64,000 nucleotides of DNA from QALR01 sp900552255 (lineage in GTDB: Bacteria > Bacillota > Clostridia > Oscillospirales > CAG-272), in NCBI GenBank assembly GCA_048526005.1, contig DBFVEH010000013.1, positions 97,642-161,641 on the forward strand. The letters are read 5' to 3'. The notes beneath the pieces were generated by a model that saw nothing but the letters and a program-made list of their open reading frames with translations, searched no databases and was not told the origin of the DNA. Below are positions 26,348 through 35,268 of this stretch, in pieces. Within the stretch, counting starts at the first letter, position 1. Each line of letters opens with the position of its first letter. A program made the translations under genes and the position numbers.

Positions 26348-26935
26348 ATGTATGAGATCAGAAAACACAAAATAGAGCTTCGCAGAAAATATTTGGCGCG
26401 CCGCGCGGCGCTCACCTCTGAGATGCGCGCCGTGATGGACGAGCGGATATGCCGCAATATCCTTGCATCGGCCGCCTACCGCTACGCCGATATCCTCTTG
26501 CTGTTTTATCCGGTAAAGGGCGAGGTGGACGTTCTGCCGGTCGCCCGCGCGGCGAGAGCCGCCGGAAAACGGGTTGCGTTTCCGAAATGCCGGCCGGAGG
26601 ATCATTCGATGACGTTCCATTTCGCCGATTCCGAGGAGGATTTGGAGGACGGTATTTATAATCTCAGGGAACCGAAAGAGGAGCTTCCCATATTCGACCC
26701 CTCGGATCCGATTTCCGGCAATGTCCTTTGCATCGTGCCCGCCGTGGTGTATGACAAGCGAGGGTATCGGGTCGGATATGGCGGAGGCTATTATGACCGG
26801 TATTTCGGCAAGTTCAAGCCGACGTCCGTCGGCGTCGCTTATGAGGAATTTATTTTAGACAGCGTTCCGCACGGCAGATTCGACATATCGGTCGACGTTG
26901 TCATCAGCGAAAGGGGAATCTATGCCGGCAAATAG
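26348..26935 (+). CDS. 5-formyltetrahydrofolate cyclo-ligase
   Basis: 195 residues. It converts 5-formyl-THF to methenyl-THF with ATP. The signature VPAVVYDKRGYRVGYGGGYYDRY (two parts, residues about 130-152) is intact, and the N-terminal ELRRKYLARR matches the family start. The ATG at 26348 follows TTAGGATTTGAT. Its last 14 bases overlap the protease gene. Confidence 0.92.
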   Translation: MYEIRKHKIELRRKYLARRAALTSEMRAVMDERICRNILASAAYRYADILLLFYPVKGEVDVLPVARAARAAGKRVAFPKCRPEDHSMTFHFADSEEDLEDGIYNLREPKEELPIFDPSDPISGNVLCIVPAVVYDKRGYRVGYGGGYYDRYFGKFKPTSVGVAYEEFILDSVPHGRFDISVDVVISERGIYAGK

Positions 26936-27845
26936 CAGACGGAAAAATCCGTTTCTCTTGGCGCCGGCGCTTGTTTTTGTCCTGCTGATTTTTCTTGTCC
27001 TCATCGGTTTTATCGATTTCGGAGTGAAAAACAGGCTTTTGGCGTACCTTGTCACGGCGCTTTTGACGCTTGCCGTCTTCGGGATTCCGACGGGGATTTA
27101 TGTTTTCTGCCGCGGTGCCCGAGCCATATCGGGACTGGAATTTCGGCGTTTTTCGGGACGGCAGCTCGCCGTATCGGCGGCCGGCTGTGCCGTGATGATA
27201 TTTCAGAGCTGTATCCTGCGGCTCGGTATTTTTCCTTCGTCCGCCGGTGATTCTACATATGCTTTGTACGGGTCGTCGCTTTCCGTCTCCTCCGTATGGG
27301 AGCTTTTGCCGGCGATATTCTCGCTCGTGCTTCTGCCGGCTTTCTGTGAGGAGGTATTTTTTCGCGGCATTGTCGCATATGAATACCGGTTCGGCGGCGT
27401 CGCCGGCGCGGCGCTGATGTCCTCGCTTCTGTTTGCCGTCATTCATTTGGATTTCGGACTGTTTCCGATTTGTTTTTTGAATGGCCTTTTGCTGTTTCTC
27501 GTCGGTTTCCTGACGGGAAACCTCGTCTGTCCGATCCTTGTACACGCTTTATATAACCTGTTTGCCCTCTTTGGTGAGCGCTATGTGTATTTGCTGTCGT
27601 CCGGGGCGGACAGCAAGGTGCTTTTTTGGCTTTTGCTGATTGCTCTGTATCTGACAAGCCTTGTGCTTCTGCTTTTTGCGGCCGGTGGACAGCTGCGCTC
27701 CCGTGCCGCGGCGGCGGATGCGCCGCCGGTCCGCGTTCCGAGGGGAAAACGTCCCGTCGTGATATACGACATGCTTTCCGCGCCGCCTTTTCTGCTTGAC
27801 ATCGGTTGTTTTGTCATTTTTGCGGTCGTGAATCTGTTTATTTGA
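26922..27845 (+). CDS. CPBP-family intramembrane metalloprotease
   Basis: 307 residues with about eight membrane segments. EEVFFRG (about residue 143), the following FAVIHLDF and the later VHALYN are the three CPBP/Abi motifs that supply the Glu and His metal ligands of Rce1-like proteases. Substrate unknown; Firmicute members are linked to immunity to self bacteriocins or membrane protein turnover. Start chosen at 26922 with AAAGGGGAATCT in front. Confidence 0.88.
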   Translation: MPANSRRKNPFLLAPALVFVLLIFLVLIGFIDFGVKNRLLAYLVTALLTLAVFGIPTGIYVFCRGARAISGLEFRRFSGRQLAVSAAGCAVMIFQSCILRLGIFPSSAGDSTYALYGSSLSVSSVWELLPAIFSLVLLPAFCEEVFFRGIVAYEYRFGGVAGAALMSSLLFAVIHLDFGLFPICFLNGLLLFLVGFLTGNLVCPILVHALYNLFALFGERYVYLLSSGADSKVLFWLLLIALYLTSLVLLLFAAGGQLRSRAAAADAPPVRVPRGKRPVVIYDMLSAPPFLLDIGCFVIFAVVNLFI

Positions 27846-27985
27846 ATGAAAATCCGGTCTCCGGAACAAAATAAGGCAAAAAGCGCGGTTTTATTCGCGC
27901 CTCTTTCAATTTTGTTTTGGATGCCGTCCTCTTGCGCTGTAAGCGGTGTTTCATGCTTCGGCGGGCGGCGGAGAGGAGACTTTAT

Positions 27986-29035
27986 ATGAAAAAAGGCGGC
28001 GCGTCGCATGCGTTTCGTATCGTGGGGATCTCGTTTCTCATATCGGTGCTTCTATCGGCGGCGGTGATTTTTGTTGCGAACGACGTTTTTGCCTTTGTTG
28101 CGGAATCCGGCGAGAGGACTGTGGTGATCCCGGAAAACGCGACGACGGCGCAGGTATCCTCGATCCTTGGGAAAAACGGACTCATTCGCTTTCCGCTTGT
28201 CTATCGCTTGTATGCCTACATGCGTTCGTGGAGCGAGAATTATCTTGCGGGAGAGTTCGAGCTGGACGCTTCCATGAGCTATGACGAGCTGCGGTATGCG
28301 CTGACCCCGAAGAAGGGTGTGCGTTCCCAGATCAAGGTGACGATCCCCGAAGGCTATACGACGGACGAGATTATCGCGCTTTTCGTTTCGCTCGGGATCG
28401 GCTCCCCCGAGGGCTTCGCCGATGTGATCGAGAACGGCGGCAGCTTCGGATATGATTTCATTTCCGATATCCCGGAGGATACGGGACGGACATATCGGCT
28501 GGACGGCTATCTTTTCCCGGATACCTATTTTGTCTATGCCGATTCGAGCGAGACCGAGGTGATCACAAAGCTGCTCGCCAATTTCGGGAAGAAGTTCGAC
28601 GAGCGCCTGCGGGCGGACGCCGCGGCGGGCGGCTATTCGGTCGATGAGATCGTGCGGCTCGCTTCCGTCATTGAAAGCGAAGCCTATTTCGGAAGCGATA
28701 TGCCGGGGATCGCCTCGGTTTTCCGAAACAGACTGGCGAACAGCCGTTATTCCTTCCTTGAAAGCGATGCGACGGTCAAATATGCCAAGGAGCTGGGCGG
28801 GGACGCCGCCATGCTGACGTCGGACGACATCCGATCGATAGAAAGTCCCTACAACACCTATAAAAACAAGGGACTGCCGCCGGGGGCGATCTGCTCCCCC
28901 GGTCTTGCCGCGATTACGGCGGCGATCTATCCCGCCGATACGGATTATTATTATTTCGTGTCCGCCAAGGACAAAACCACGATTTTTTCCCGAACCTATG
29001 AGGAGCATATGCGCGCGGTGTCGGGACTGCGGTGA
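27986..29035 (+). CDS. mltG: Endolytic transglycosylase MltG
   Basis: 349 residues. An N-terminal membrane anchor (IVGISFLISVLLSAAVIFVA) is followed by a LysM-like segment and the YceG catalytic domain, with the catalytic Glu in ASVIESEAYF (about 230) and the conserved YNTYKNKGLPPGAICSPG. It cleaves nascent glycan strands and sets their length. Start at 27986 after GGAGACTTTAT. Neighbour of a U32 protein, a common clostridial arrangement. Confidence 0.93.
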   Translation: MKKGGASHAFRIVGISFLISVLLSAAVIFVANDVFAFVAESGERTVVIPENATTAQVSSILGKNGLIRFPLVYRLYAYMRSWSENYLAGEFELDASMSYDELRYALTPKKGVRSQIKVTIPEGYTTDEIIALFVSLGIGSPEGFADVIENGGSFGYDFISDIPEDTGRTYRLDGYLFPDTYFVYADSSETEVITKLLANFGKKFDERLRADAAAGGYSVDEIVRLASVIESEAYFGSDMPGIASVFRNRLANSRYSFLESDATVKYAKELGGDAAMLTSDDIRSIESPYNTYKNKGLPPGAICSPGLAAITAAIYPADTDYYYFVSAKDKTTIFSRTYEEHMRAVSGLR

Positions 29036-29077
29036 GGGGTCTTCGAGTCTGCCGCATATAGGCTGAAAGGAGCGCTT

Positions 29078-30310
29078 ATGGTCGAGCTGTTATCCCCCGC
29101 GGGGAATTTTGAGAAAATGAAGATGGCGTTTTTATACGGTGCGGACGCTGTTTATCTCGCGGGCGAGCGCTTTGGCATGCGTGCCGCGGCGGATAATTTT
29201 ACAAATGAGGAGCTTTGCCGCGCGGTGGAATTTGCCCATCGTCTCGGCAAAAAGGTTTATCTTACGCTCAACACTATGCCGCGCGAGCCGGAATATCCGG
29301 CGCTGCGGGAGTTCTTGTCCGCGCTTGCCGCTATGCCGTCCGGCGCGCCGGACGGCATCATCGCCGCCGATATCGGCGTCATGGGACTTGTGCGGGAATA
29401 TCTGCCCGAAACGGCGCTCCACATCTCCACGCAGGCAGGCGTCGTCAGTTCCGCGGACGCTGCTGCATGGCATTCGCTCGGCGCCTCCCGCGTCGTGCTG
29501 GCACGCGAGCTTTCCCTTGCGGAAATCAGGCAGATACGCGCCCGGCTTCCGGAGGATGTGGAGATCGAGGCGTTCGTTCACGGCTCCATGTGCGTCTCTT
29601 TTTCCGGCAGATGCCTGCTTTCCAATGCGCTTGTCGGCAGAGATGCGAACCGCGGCGCCTGTGCTCAGCCCTGCCGCTGGAATTATACCATCCGAGAGGA
29701 GAAGCGGCCGGACATGCCTTTCCCGATCGAGGAGACGCCGGACGGCACGTTTATCATGAGCTCAAAGGATATGTGTATGATCGAACACATGCCGGCGCTT
29801 ATCGACGCGGGGATTTCGTCCTTTAAAATCGAGGGGCGCATGAAAAGCGCCTATTATACGGCGGTCGTGACGAATGCTTACCGCGCCGTCATCGATTCCT
29901 ACATAAAGGATAAGGAGCGTTATGCTTTCGATTCCTGCTGGCTGCGGGAGCTTGATTCGGTCAGCCACCGCGAATACTGCACAGGATATTATTTCGACCT
30001 GCCGTCGGAGAACGCGCAGACCTGCACGATGCCGGGATATCTGCGGGAGAAATCCTATCTTGCGGTATGCCGTGGATATGACGGCGCAAGCGGACTTGCC
30101 AAATTCGAGCAGCGCAATAAGGTAAAGGTCGGCGATCCGGTCGAGATCATCTCGCCGGGGCTTCCCGGACGGGGCTTTACGGTGGAGCGAATGACGGATT
30201 CGGCGGGAAATCCGGTGGAATCGGCGCCGCATCCGTTTATGGAATTTTTCATTTCCATGCCGTTTGCCGTCGGGGAGGGCGATATCCTGCGCAGCGCGGA
30301 ACGGGAATAA
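29078..30310 (+). CDS. Peptidase U32 family protein (probable tRNA hydroxylation factor)
   Basis: 410 residues. The U32 signature is EAFVHGSMCVSFSGRC with nearby cysteines in CAQPC (about residues 165-200), which fits an iron-sulfur cluster site; a C-terminal U32_C-like beta domain follows. Members TrhP/YrrO and RlhA hydroxylate tRNA U34 or 23S rRNA using prephenate, so an RNA-modifying role is more likely than proteolysis. GAAAGGAG ribosome site, 42 bases after mltG. Confidence 0.88.
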   Translation: MVELLSPAGNFEKMKMAFLYGADAVYLAGERFGMRAAADNFTNEELCRAVEFAHRLGKKVYLTLNTMPREPEYPALREFLSALAAMPSGAPDGIIAADIGVMGLVREYLPETALHISTQAGVVSSADAAAWHSLGASRVVLARELSLAEIRQIRARLPEDVEIEAFVHGSMCVSFSGRCLLSNALVGRDANRGACAQPCRWNYTIREEKRPDMPFPIEETPDGTFIMSSKDMCMIEHMPALIDAGISSFKIEGRMKSAYYTAVVTNAYRAVIDSYIKDKERYAFDSCWLRELDSVSHREYCTGYYFDLPSENAQTCTMPGYLREKSYLAVCRGYDGASGLAKFEQRNKVKVGDPVEIISPGLPGRGFTVERMTDSAGNPVESAPHPFMEFFISMPFAVGEGDILRSAERE

Positions 30311-30334
30311 AGAGGATCTTGTGTATGGCAAATC

Positions 30335-30377
30335 AAAAACGGCGGCAAGAGAATTGGCTTCTCTTTGCCGCCGTTTT
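30335..30377 (+). terminator. Terminator between convergent U32 and SleL-like genes
   Basis: A long stem with arms AAAACGGCGGCAAGAGAA and TTCTCTTTGCCGCCGTTTT. Symmetrical and probably bidirectional. Confidence 0.8.
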
Positions 30378-30401
30378 GCCGTTATAATAGTCAGTTCACT
30401 T

Positions 30402-31691
30402 TTAGGAGTCTATAAAAGAGGTCACGCGGTATCCGGATTGCAGGATCAGCCAGCCCTGGGTGAACGGACGCATCGCATTCCAGATGCCTGCTCCGACAAA
30501 GCCGTATTCGGGAATCAGCGCGAGCTTGGCAGCCCAGCTTCGGGCGTCCTCAAACCATACCTCATGAGGAGTCCCGTTTTCGGAATAATTGAAGTACGGC
30601 GTTGCCGAGGCTTCGTCATAGCGGATCTCCGCACCGTATCTTCGGGCGATTTCGATTGCCTCTTCATTTCCGATGAGCTGTGCGCGTGTTTCTCCCTGCT
30701 TGTATGGCAGCGTCCAATCATAGCCGTAGTTCGGTATGCCCATGTAGATTTTGTTCGCCGGTATCTCCGATACCGCGAAATCGAGCACGCGGCGCACGGA
30801 AGCGAGCGGCGCTACCGCCATCGGAGGGCCGTACGTGTATCCCCATTCGTATGTCATGACAAAGACTTCGTTTGCGGCGGCGCCGATCAGCGCATAGTCA
30901 TGTCCCTCGTAAAACTGTCCCGGCTGATCGCGTGAGGTCTTGGGCGCCAGCGCGGCGATGACCGGGTATCCCTCCGCATTCAGGCGTATCCTTGCTTTTT
31001 CGATGAAACGCGCATACGCGGCGGCATCACTTGGGGATATGAACTCAAAATCGATGTCGAGCCCGTAGTAATCCTTGGCGCGGAGATTTTCGAGTATATT
31101 CGTAATGAGCGTATCCGCCGCCTGCTCATCGGCGAAAATCGCGGAGGCAAGCTCATTGGAGAAGGTTCCGGCCTCCGTGAGCGTCGATAAGTGCATGAGT
31201 GCCGCGGAGCCGTAGCTGATGGCGGAGGTGATGAGCCGTTCGTCGTCGAGCGGGATCAGTTCTCCCTGCGGCGTGAAGCCATAGGTGAACGGAGCCAAAA
31301 ACGTGAGATAGGGAAGTGTGCCGTAAAGCGCTTCGTCCGTGATGAACGGATAAGCGTAAGCGTTGGTTTTCATGGTGTAGGCTTTTTCCTCTTCAAATCC
31401 GAGAACAAGGGTCTGTCCTTCAAAGATCGGGACCAGTCCGCCGTCGAGATTCGGATTATTGGCAAAAAGCTCTCTTGCCGAGATCCCAAAGCGTCTCGCG
31501 ATGGAGGCTACCGTGTCGCCTGCGCGGACCGTATAGACGCCCGCCGGTGTCAGAATCAGAATCGCCTGCCCGACGACGAGTGCATACGGCTCGGATAATG
31601 CGTTCCATATGGCGAGTAAATCTTCGGATACTCCGTAAGTGTCAGCGATACCGGCGAGTGTGTCGCCCGGCTTTACTACATGAATTGTCAT
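30402..31691 (-). CDS. LysM plus GH18 glycosidase, SleL/YaaH-like
   Basis: 429 residues. Two LysM domains (about 3-47 and 52-95) bind peptidoglycan, then a GH18 barrel with the catalytic DxDxE as YGLDIDFEF (about residue 213). Such proteins are spore-cortex lytic N-acetylglucosaminidases used at germination. No signal peptide is visible, as in SleL. Start at 31691 has GAGGGGA, but that site lies in the 3' arm of a hairpin. Confidence 0.9.
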   Translation of the reverse strand: MTIHVVKPGDTLAGIADTYGVSEDLLAIWNALSEPYALVVGQAILILTPAGVYTVRAGDTVASIARRFGISARELFANNPNLDGGLVPIFEGQTLVLGFEEEKAYTMKTNAYAYPFITDEALYGTLPYLTFLAPFTYGFTPQGELIPLDDERLITSAISYGSAALMHLSTLTEAGTFSNELASAIFADEQAADTLITNILENLRAKDYYGLDIDFEFISPSDAAAYARFIEKARIRLNAEGYPVIAALAPKTSRDQPGQFYEGHDYALIGAAANEVFVMTYEWGYTYGPPMAVAPLASVRRVLDFAVSEIPANKIYMGIPNYGYDWTLPYKQGETRAQLIGNEEAIEIARRYGAEIRYDEASATPYFNYSENGTPHEVWFEDARSWAAKLALIPEYGFVGAGIWNAMRPFTQGWLILQSGYRVTSFIDS

Positions 31692-31694
31692 AAT

Positions 31695-31744
31695 AAAAAT
31701 CCCCTCATACAATGCTTTTGTTTTCATTGTATGAGAGGATTTTT
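31695..31744 (-). terminator. Hairpin that ends the LRR lipoprotein transcript and contains the SleL-like ribosome site
   Basis: Arms TCATACAATG and CATTGTATGA, extended by AAAAATCC and GGATTTTT, form a stem of about 18 bp ending in ATTTTTATT on minus. The ribosome site GAGGGGA of the downstream gene is in its 3' arm. The 5' arm reads CATACAAT on minus, the sigma-E -10 sequence, but without a good -35. Confidence 0.7.
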
Positions 31745-31760
31745 GATTTGGCACTGGAAA

Positions 31761-32459
31761 TCAGTCGATATAATTGATCGTGGCGAGGTTGTCACATCCT
31801 GCGAAGATCGTGTCGATGCTGTCCTCGAACGCGCGGGGAAGCGTCACGCTTTTTAAGCTTGTGCAGTCGGCAAACGCATTGCTGCCGATGGACGTTACGG
31901 TGGAGGGGATCGTCAGCGTCTCGAGAGAGGTGCAGCCCCAAAATGCCATCTCTCCGATTTCTTCAAGACCTTCGGAAAGATTTACCGTCGTGAGCGCGGT
32001 GCAGAAGTTAAACGCAACCTTTGAAATTTTCTGAACGCTTCCGGGGATCGTAACGGATTTGAGCTGCTTTTGGAAATTGAGAACGCCCTGTCCTACGCCG
32101 ATCTGAAGAACCGGATAGGTCACGCCGTCGAGAACGTATTCGCTGTCGAACGTAATGCTGTCGGAAGCTTTATTTTCTTTCCATGTGAAAATCGCAACGC
32201 CCACCGTTTTGTTGTTGTCGTCCTTGATGAGTCGGATGATATAATCGTAATCAAGACTGTCGATGATGTTTTGGTCGACAAAAACATGGGTGGTCTCCGG
32301 CGGTGTCGTCACTTCGGGCGTGGAAGCGTTGGTGGAATCGCTGCCGGCGGTGGTCTCTTCTCCTCCGGTGGTTTCCGACGGTTTATCGTCGCCCTTGCAG
32401 GATACAAAAATAAAGGCGCTTATGCAAACAACAAGAAGCAAAGCCAAAAGTTTTTTCAT
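31761..32459 (-). CDS. LRR_5 (BspA-like) lipoprotein
   Basis: 232 residues. A lipoprotein signal with lipobox FVSC (Cys at about residue 20), a Thr/Ser/Glu-rich linker (TTGGEETTAGSDSTNAS), a small globular segment and four LRR_5 repeats (IPGSVQKISKVAFNFCTALTTV and similar). It is probably displayed on the outer face of the membrane. The ATG at 32459 follows GGAGTTTCAATT. Confidence 0.87.
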   Translation of the reverse strand: MKKLLALLLVVCISAFIFVSCKGDDKPSETTGGEETTAGSDSTNASTPEVTTPPETTHVFVDQNIIDSLDYDYIIRLIKDDNNKTVGVAIFTWKENKASDSITFDSEYVLDGVTYPVLQIGVGQGVLNFQKQLKSVTIPGSVQKISKVAFNFCTALTTVNLSEGLEEIGEMAFWGCTSLETLTIPSTVTSIGSNAFADCTSLKSVTLPRAFEDSIDTIFAGCDNLATINYID

Positions 32460-32617
32460 AATTGAAACTCCATTCTGCCGACTGTCCGCGGACGCTTTGG
32501 CCTGCGGCGGCGCAAACATAATTGACTCCCGCCATGCGGGGACCGGGCGGAATCGATTTGCCGTGCCGGTTCCGTTTTCCGGTGCTGAATAAATGAACTT
32601 ACCCTTACATAAAATAA

Positions 32618-32646
32618 ATCATATCATAAATGATTCGGTTTGTCAA
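32618..32646 (-). promoter_or_regulatory. Promoter of the LRR lipoprotein gene
   Basis: Minus strand TTGACA (32641-32646), 17-base spacer, TATGAT (32618-32623). Leader of about 155 bases. Confidence 0.8.
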
Positions 32647-32711
32647 GGTGATTTCCGATAAGTCCTGATTTTTGGGAAATGACCGTGCCTGACCGGGACC
32701 GGAGACCGAAT

Positions 32712-33815
32712 ATGCAATTTCTTCCGGAAGAGCCGTACCGTCGGACGGTTTATATCGTATTTTATAGTTTGCTCGGGATTTTTGCGGTTTATGTTTTCGC
32801 AAAGTATATCTTTCCCATCGTGCTGCCGTTTGTGATCGCGTTTGCGGCGGCGACCCTGCTGCGCCGTCCTGCGGCGGCCGTATCGAAAAAGACGAGAATC
32901 CCGCAGAGAGTGGTATCGGTGGTGTTTGTCATTTTGTTCTTGACCTTGGGGCTCGGCCTCCTTTTTGTTGCGGTCATGGAAGCGGTCGAGCAGCTCGGTG
33001 CGCTTGCACGCAGCATCGTCGTCGGGGAGAACGCGATTCTCTCCAATTTGACGGCGATGCTCGACAGGCTCGGCGCGTTTGCCGCCGGACTGCCGTTTTT
33101 TTCGGGAGAAAACGCGGAAGCCCTGCGGGAGCGCATCGGAGAGGCGCTCACCGATATGATGAAGAACGCCGTTTTTTCCTTTGCCGCCAAAATCCCGGGA
33201 TATGCGGGACGGCTGGTGTCCGCTGTACCGCAGGCATTGATTTTTTCCATTGTGACCGTGTTCTCGGCGGTCTATTTCTGCGCAGATTACGAAAAAATCA
33301 TCTCTTTTATCAAAAGTCATCTGCGCGGCCGTCCCCGTGACGCGCTGCGTGAAATGTACGGGCAGACGGGACGGACGCTTGCCAAATATTTTAAATCCTA
33401 CGTCATAATTTTCCTTTTCACTTTTGCGGAATTGTTTACAGGCTTTGTCATTCTCAAACAGAAATATGCGTTTTTGCTTGCGCTTGTGACAGCCCTTGTG
33501 GATATCCTGCCGGTGCTTGGCACCGGCACCATTTTGATCCCATGGGCGATCTATCTGTTTGCCGCGGGAGACCCTCGGACGGCCGTGGGGCTCTTGATTT
33601 TGTATGCGGTCATCTCGGTTCTGCGTCAGATTTTGGAGCCGAAGATCGTCGGGGCAGGCATCGGCATGCACCCGCTGCTCGCGCTTATTTCCATGTATGT
33701 GGGACTTCGGCTCTTCGGCTTTTTCGGTATGCTGCTCGTGCCGCTCGTCACCGTGATCGTCAAAAATACGGTGGCGGCATTCCGGAAATCTCCGGCAAAG
33801 GAGGAAGGCTCATGA
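32712..33815 (+). CDS. AI-2E family/YtvI-like sporulation membrane protein
   Basis: 367 residues with eight predicted membrane segments, arranged as in the PerM/AI-2E exporter superfamily, with conserved VDILPVLGTGTILIPW and the C-terminal LEPKIVGAGIGMHPLLALISMYVGL. The Firmicute branch includes YtvI, a sporulation integral membrane protein. It overlaps the SpoIVFB-like gene by four bases (ATGA). The start at 32712 has CGGAGACCGAAT; 32679 is possible but lacks a site. Confidence 0.85.
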   Translation: MQFLPEEPYRRTVYIVFYSLLGIFAVYVFAKYIFPIVLPFVIAFAAATLLRRPAAAVSKKTRIPQRVVSVVFVILFLTLGLGLLFVAVMEAVEQLGALARSIVVGENAILSNLTAMLDRLGAFAAGLPFFSGENAEALRERIGEALTDMMKNAVFSFAAKIPGYAGRLVSAVPQALIFSIVTVFSAVYFCADYEKIISFIKSHLRGRPRDALREMYGQTGRTLAKYFKSYVIIFLFTFAELFTGFVILKQKYAFLLALVTALVDILPVLGTGTILIPWAIYLFAAGDPRTAVGLLILYAVISVLRQILEPKIVGAGIGMHPLLALISMYVGLRLFGFFGMLLVPLVTVIVKNTVAAFRKSPAKEEGS

Positions 33816-34393
33816 AACGTAACAGGGTCCGTTTTCATATCCATCCCTTTGCCGCGGCCGGACTGTTCCTGCTTTTCGCCGCGATGCCGCGCGCCTACGC
33901 GTTTGCGGCGGTATCCTCCGTATTGCTGCATGAAGCGGGACATATGACTGCCGCGCTCCTGCTCGACAAGCGGGTGACGGAGATCCGGCTGATGCCCGTA
34001 GGCATCAGCATCGGACTTTCGGCCGCAGCCTCTTATCGCGAGGAATTTCTGATCGCCGCGGCCGGTCCCTTTATGAGCCTTCTATATGCGGGGGCTGCGT
34101 TTTTTTGGATGCCGCAGGAGATCGGCGCGTCCGTCTGCTCGCTTTCCCTTTCCTTGGCTGTACTCAATCTGCTGCCGCTGAAAACGCTTGACGGCGGACG
34201 GATGGCGGGGGCGCTCTTGTCCCAGCTTTTCGGGGAGGAAGCGTCGGACAAAGTGCTGTACGTCTCGACCTGCGCATGTCTTGCCGTGCTGTGGATGCTG
34301 TCGCTTTACATATTCTTTTACAGCGGAATCAATTTTACGCTTCTTCTGTTCTGTGCGTACCTTTTTTCCTATCTGATTGTGAAAAAGCTTTGA
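33812..34393 (+). CDS. M50 site-2 metalloprotease, SpoIVFB-like
   Basis: 193 residues, five or six membrane segments. HEAGH (residues 40-44) gives two zinc ligands and the Glu, and LLPLKTLDGGRM (about 121-132) gives the third ligand Asp. Small size and motif spacing match SpoIVFB, the protease that activates pro-sigma-K. AAAGGAGGAAGGCTC ribosome site; start overlaps the upstream stop. No spoIVFA is adjacent, so the assignment as the sigma-K protease is inferred. Confidence 0.85.
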   Translation: MKRNRVRFHIHPFAAAGLFLLFAAMPRAYAFAAVSSVLLHEAGHMTAALLLDKRVTEIRLMPVGISIGLSAAASYREEFLIAAAGPFMSLLYAGAAFFWMPQEIGASVCSLSLSLAVLNLLPLKTLDGGRMAGALLSQLFGEEASDKVLYVSTCACLAVLWMLSLYIFFYSGINFTLLLFCAYLFSYLIVKKL

Positions 34394-34491
34394 GGGCTTG
34401 TTTTTCGGTGTCCGATATGATATAATCATCCCGCAAGTGCAAAAGTATTCGCGCTTATCGAAATAAAAAGCACGGAAAAACGAGAAAGAGG

Positions 34492-34521
34492 CATAGATTT
34501 TTATAAAATCTATGGTATAAT
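34492..34521 (+). promoter_or_regulatory. Cyclophilin promoter region with a perfect inverted repeat
   Basis: TATAAT at 34516-34521 has no good -35. In its place lies CATAGATTTT (34492-34501) and AAAATCTATG (34505-34514), a perfect 10-bp inverted repeat with a TAT centre, ending one base before the -10. This suggests an activator or repressor site. Confidence 0.55.
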
Positions 34522-34563
34522 AAAGAAAAAACAAAAAGCGCCGGGCTCGGCGCGGGAGGACAT

Positions 34564-35046
34564 ATGACAAAAGCGGTTATTGAAATGGAAAACGGCGGCG
34601 TGATGACGCTTGAGCTTTATCCGGAAACGGCGCCGATCACGGTGGAGAATTTTGTAAAGCTTGCAAGGGACGGCTTTTATAACGGGCTTATCTTTCACAG
34701 GGTCATCGAGGGCTTTATGATACAGGGCGGCGACCCGACCGGCACCGGTATGGGAGGTCCCGGCTATCAAATCAAAGGAGAGTTTGCGTCGAACGGCGTG
34801 AAAAATCCCTTGAAGCATACGCGCGGCGTCATTTCGATGGCGCGCTCGGCGCGTCCGGATTCCGCAGGCTCGCAGTTTTTCATCATGCACCGCGACGCGC
34901 CGCATCTCGACGGTCAATATGCCGCGTTCGGAAAGCTGACGGACGGCTTCGAGGTGCTGGATAAGATCGCCTCGGTCGATACGGATTATTCGGATAAGCC
35001 GGTGAAGGAGCAAAAAATCAAAACGATCACGATCGTCGATGCCTGA
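34564..35046 (+). CDS. Cyclophilin-type peptidyl-prolyl isomerase
   Basis: 160 residues, cytoplasmic (no signal peptide). FHRVIEGFMIQGGDPTGTG and MARSARPDSAGSQFFIM carry the catalytic Arg and the Phe/Gln/Phe residues of cyclophilins; it speeds proline isomerisation in protein folding. Ribosome site GGGAGGACAT. Confidence 0.95.
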   Translation: MTKAVIEMENGGVMTLELYPETAPITVENFVKLARDGFYNGLIFHRVIEGFMIQGGDPTGTGMGGPGYQIKGEFASNGVKNPLKHTRGVISMARSARPDSAGSQFFIMHRDAPHLDGQYAAFGKLTDGFEVLDKIASVDTDYSDKPVKEQKIKTITIVDA

Positions 35047-35214
35047 TCGATGGGAAAAGCGGTATCTGCATTCCACAGAGAAAACGGACGCGTGCCCTTT
35101 CTTTTTCTCTCGAAAGCGCAGGCGGACAAAGGCGTATTTTCCATGATGCCATAAAGGCGGCGAATCAAAATGAAGATATCGTGCTGGTGCTTGAAAAGGC
35201 GGCATATGACGAAT

Positions 35215-35247
35215 GGAACAGGGATGGATATAATCCATCCCTGTTCC
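35215..35247 (+). terminator. Hairpin downstream of the cyclophilin gene
   Basis: GGAACAGGGATGGAT and ATCCATCCCTGTTCC form a perfect 15-bp stem with an ATA loop; only a short T run (TTATAAT) follows. The 168 bases before it (35047-35214) hold no gene I can recognise. A second small stem ACCGCT/AGCGGT follows at about 35254-35268. Confidence 0.6.
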
Positions 35248-35268
35248 TTATAATACCGCTGCGAGCGG

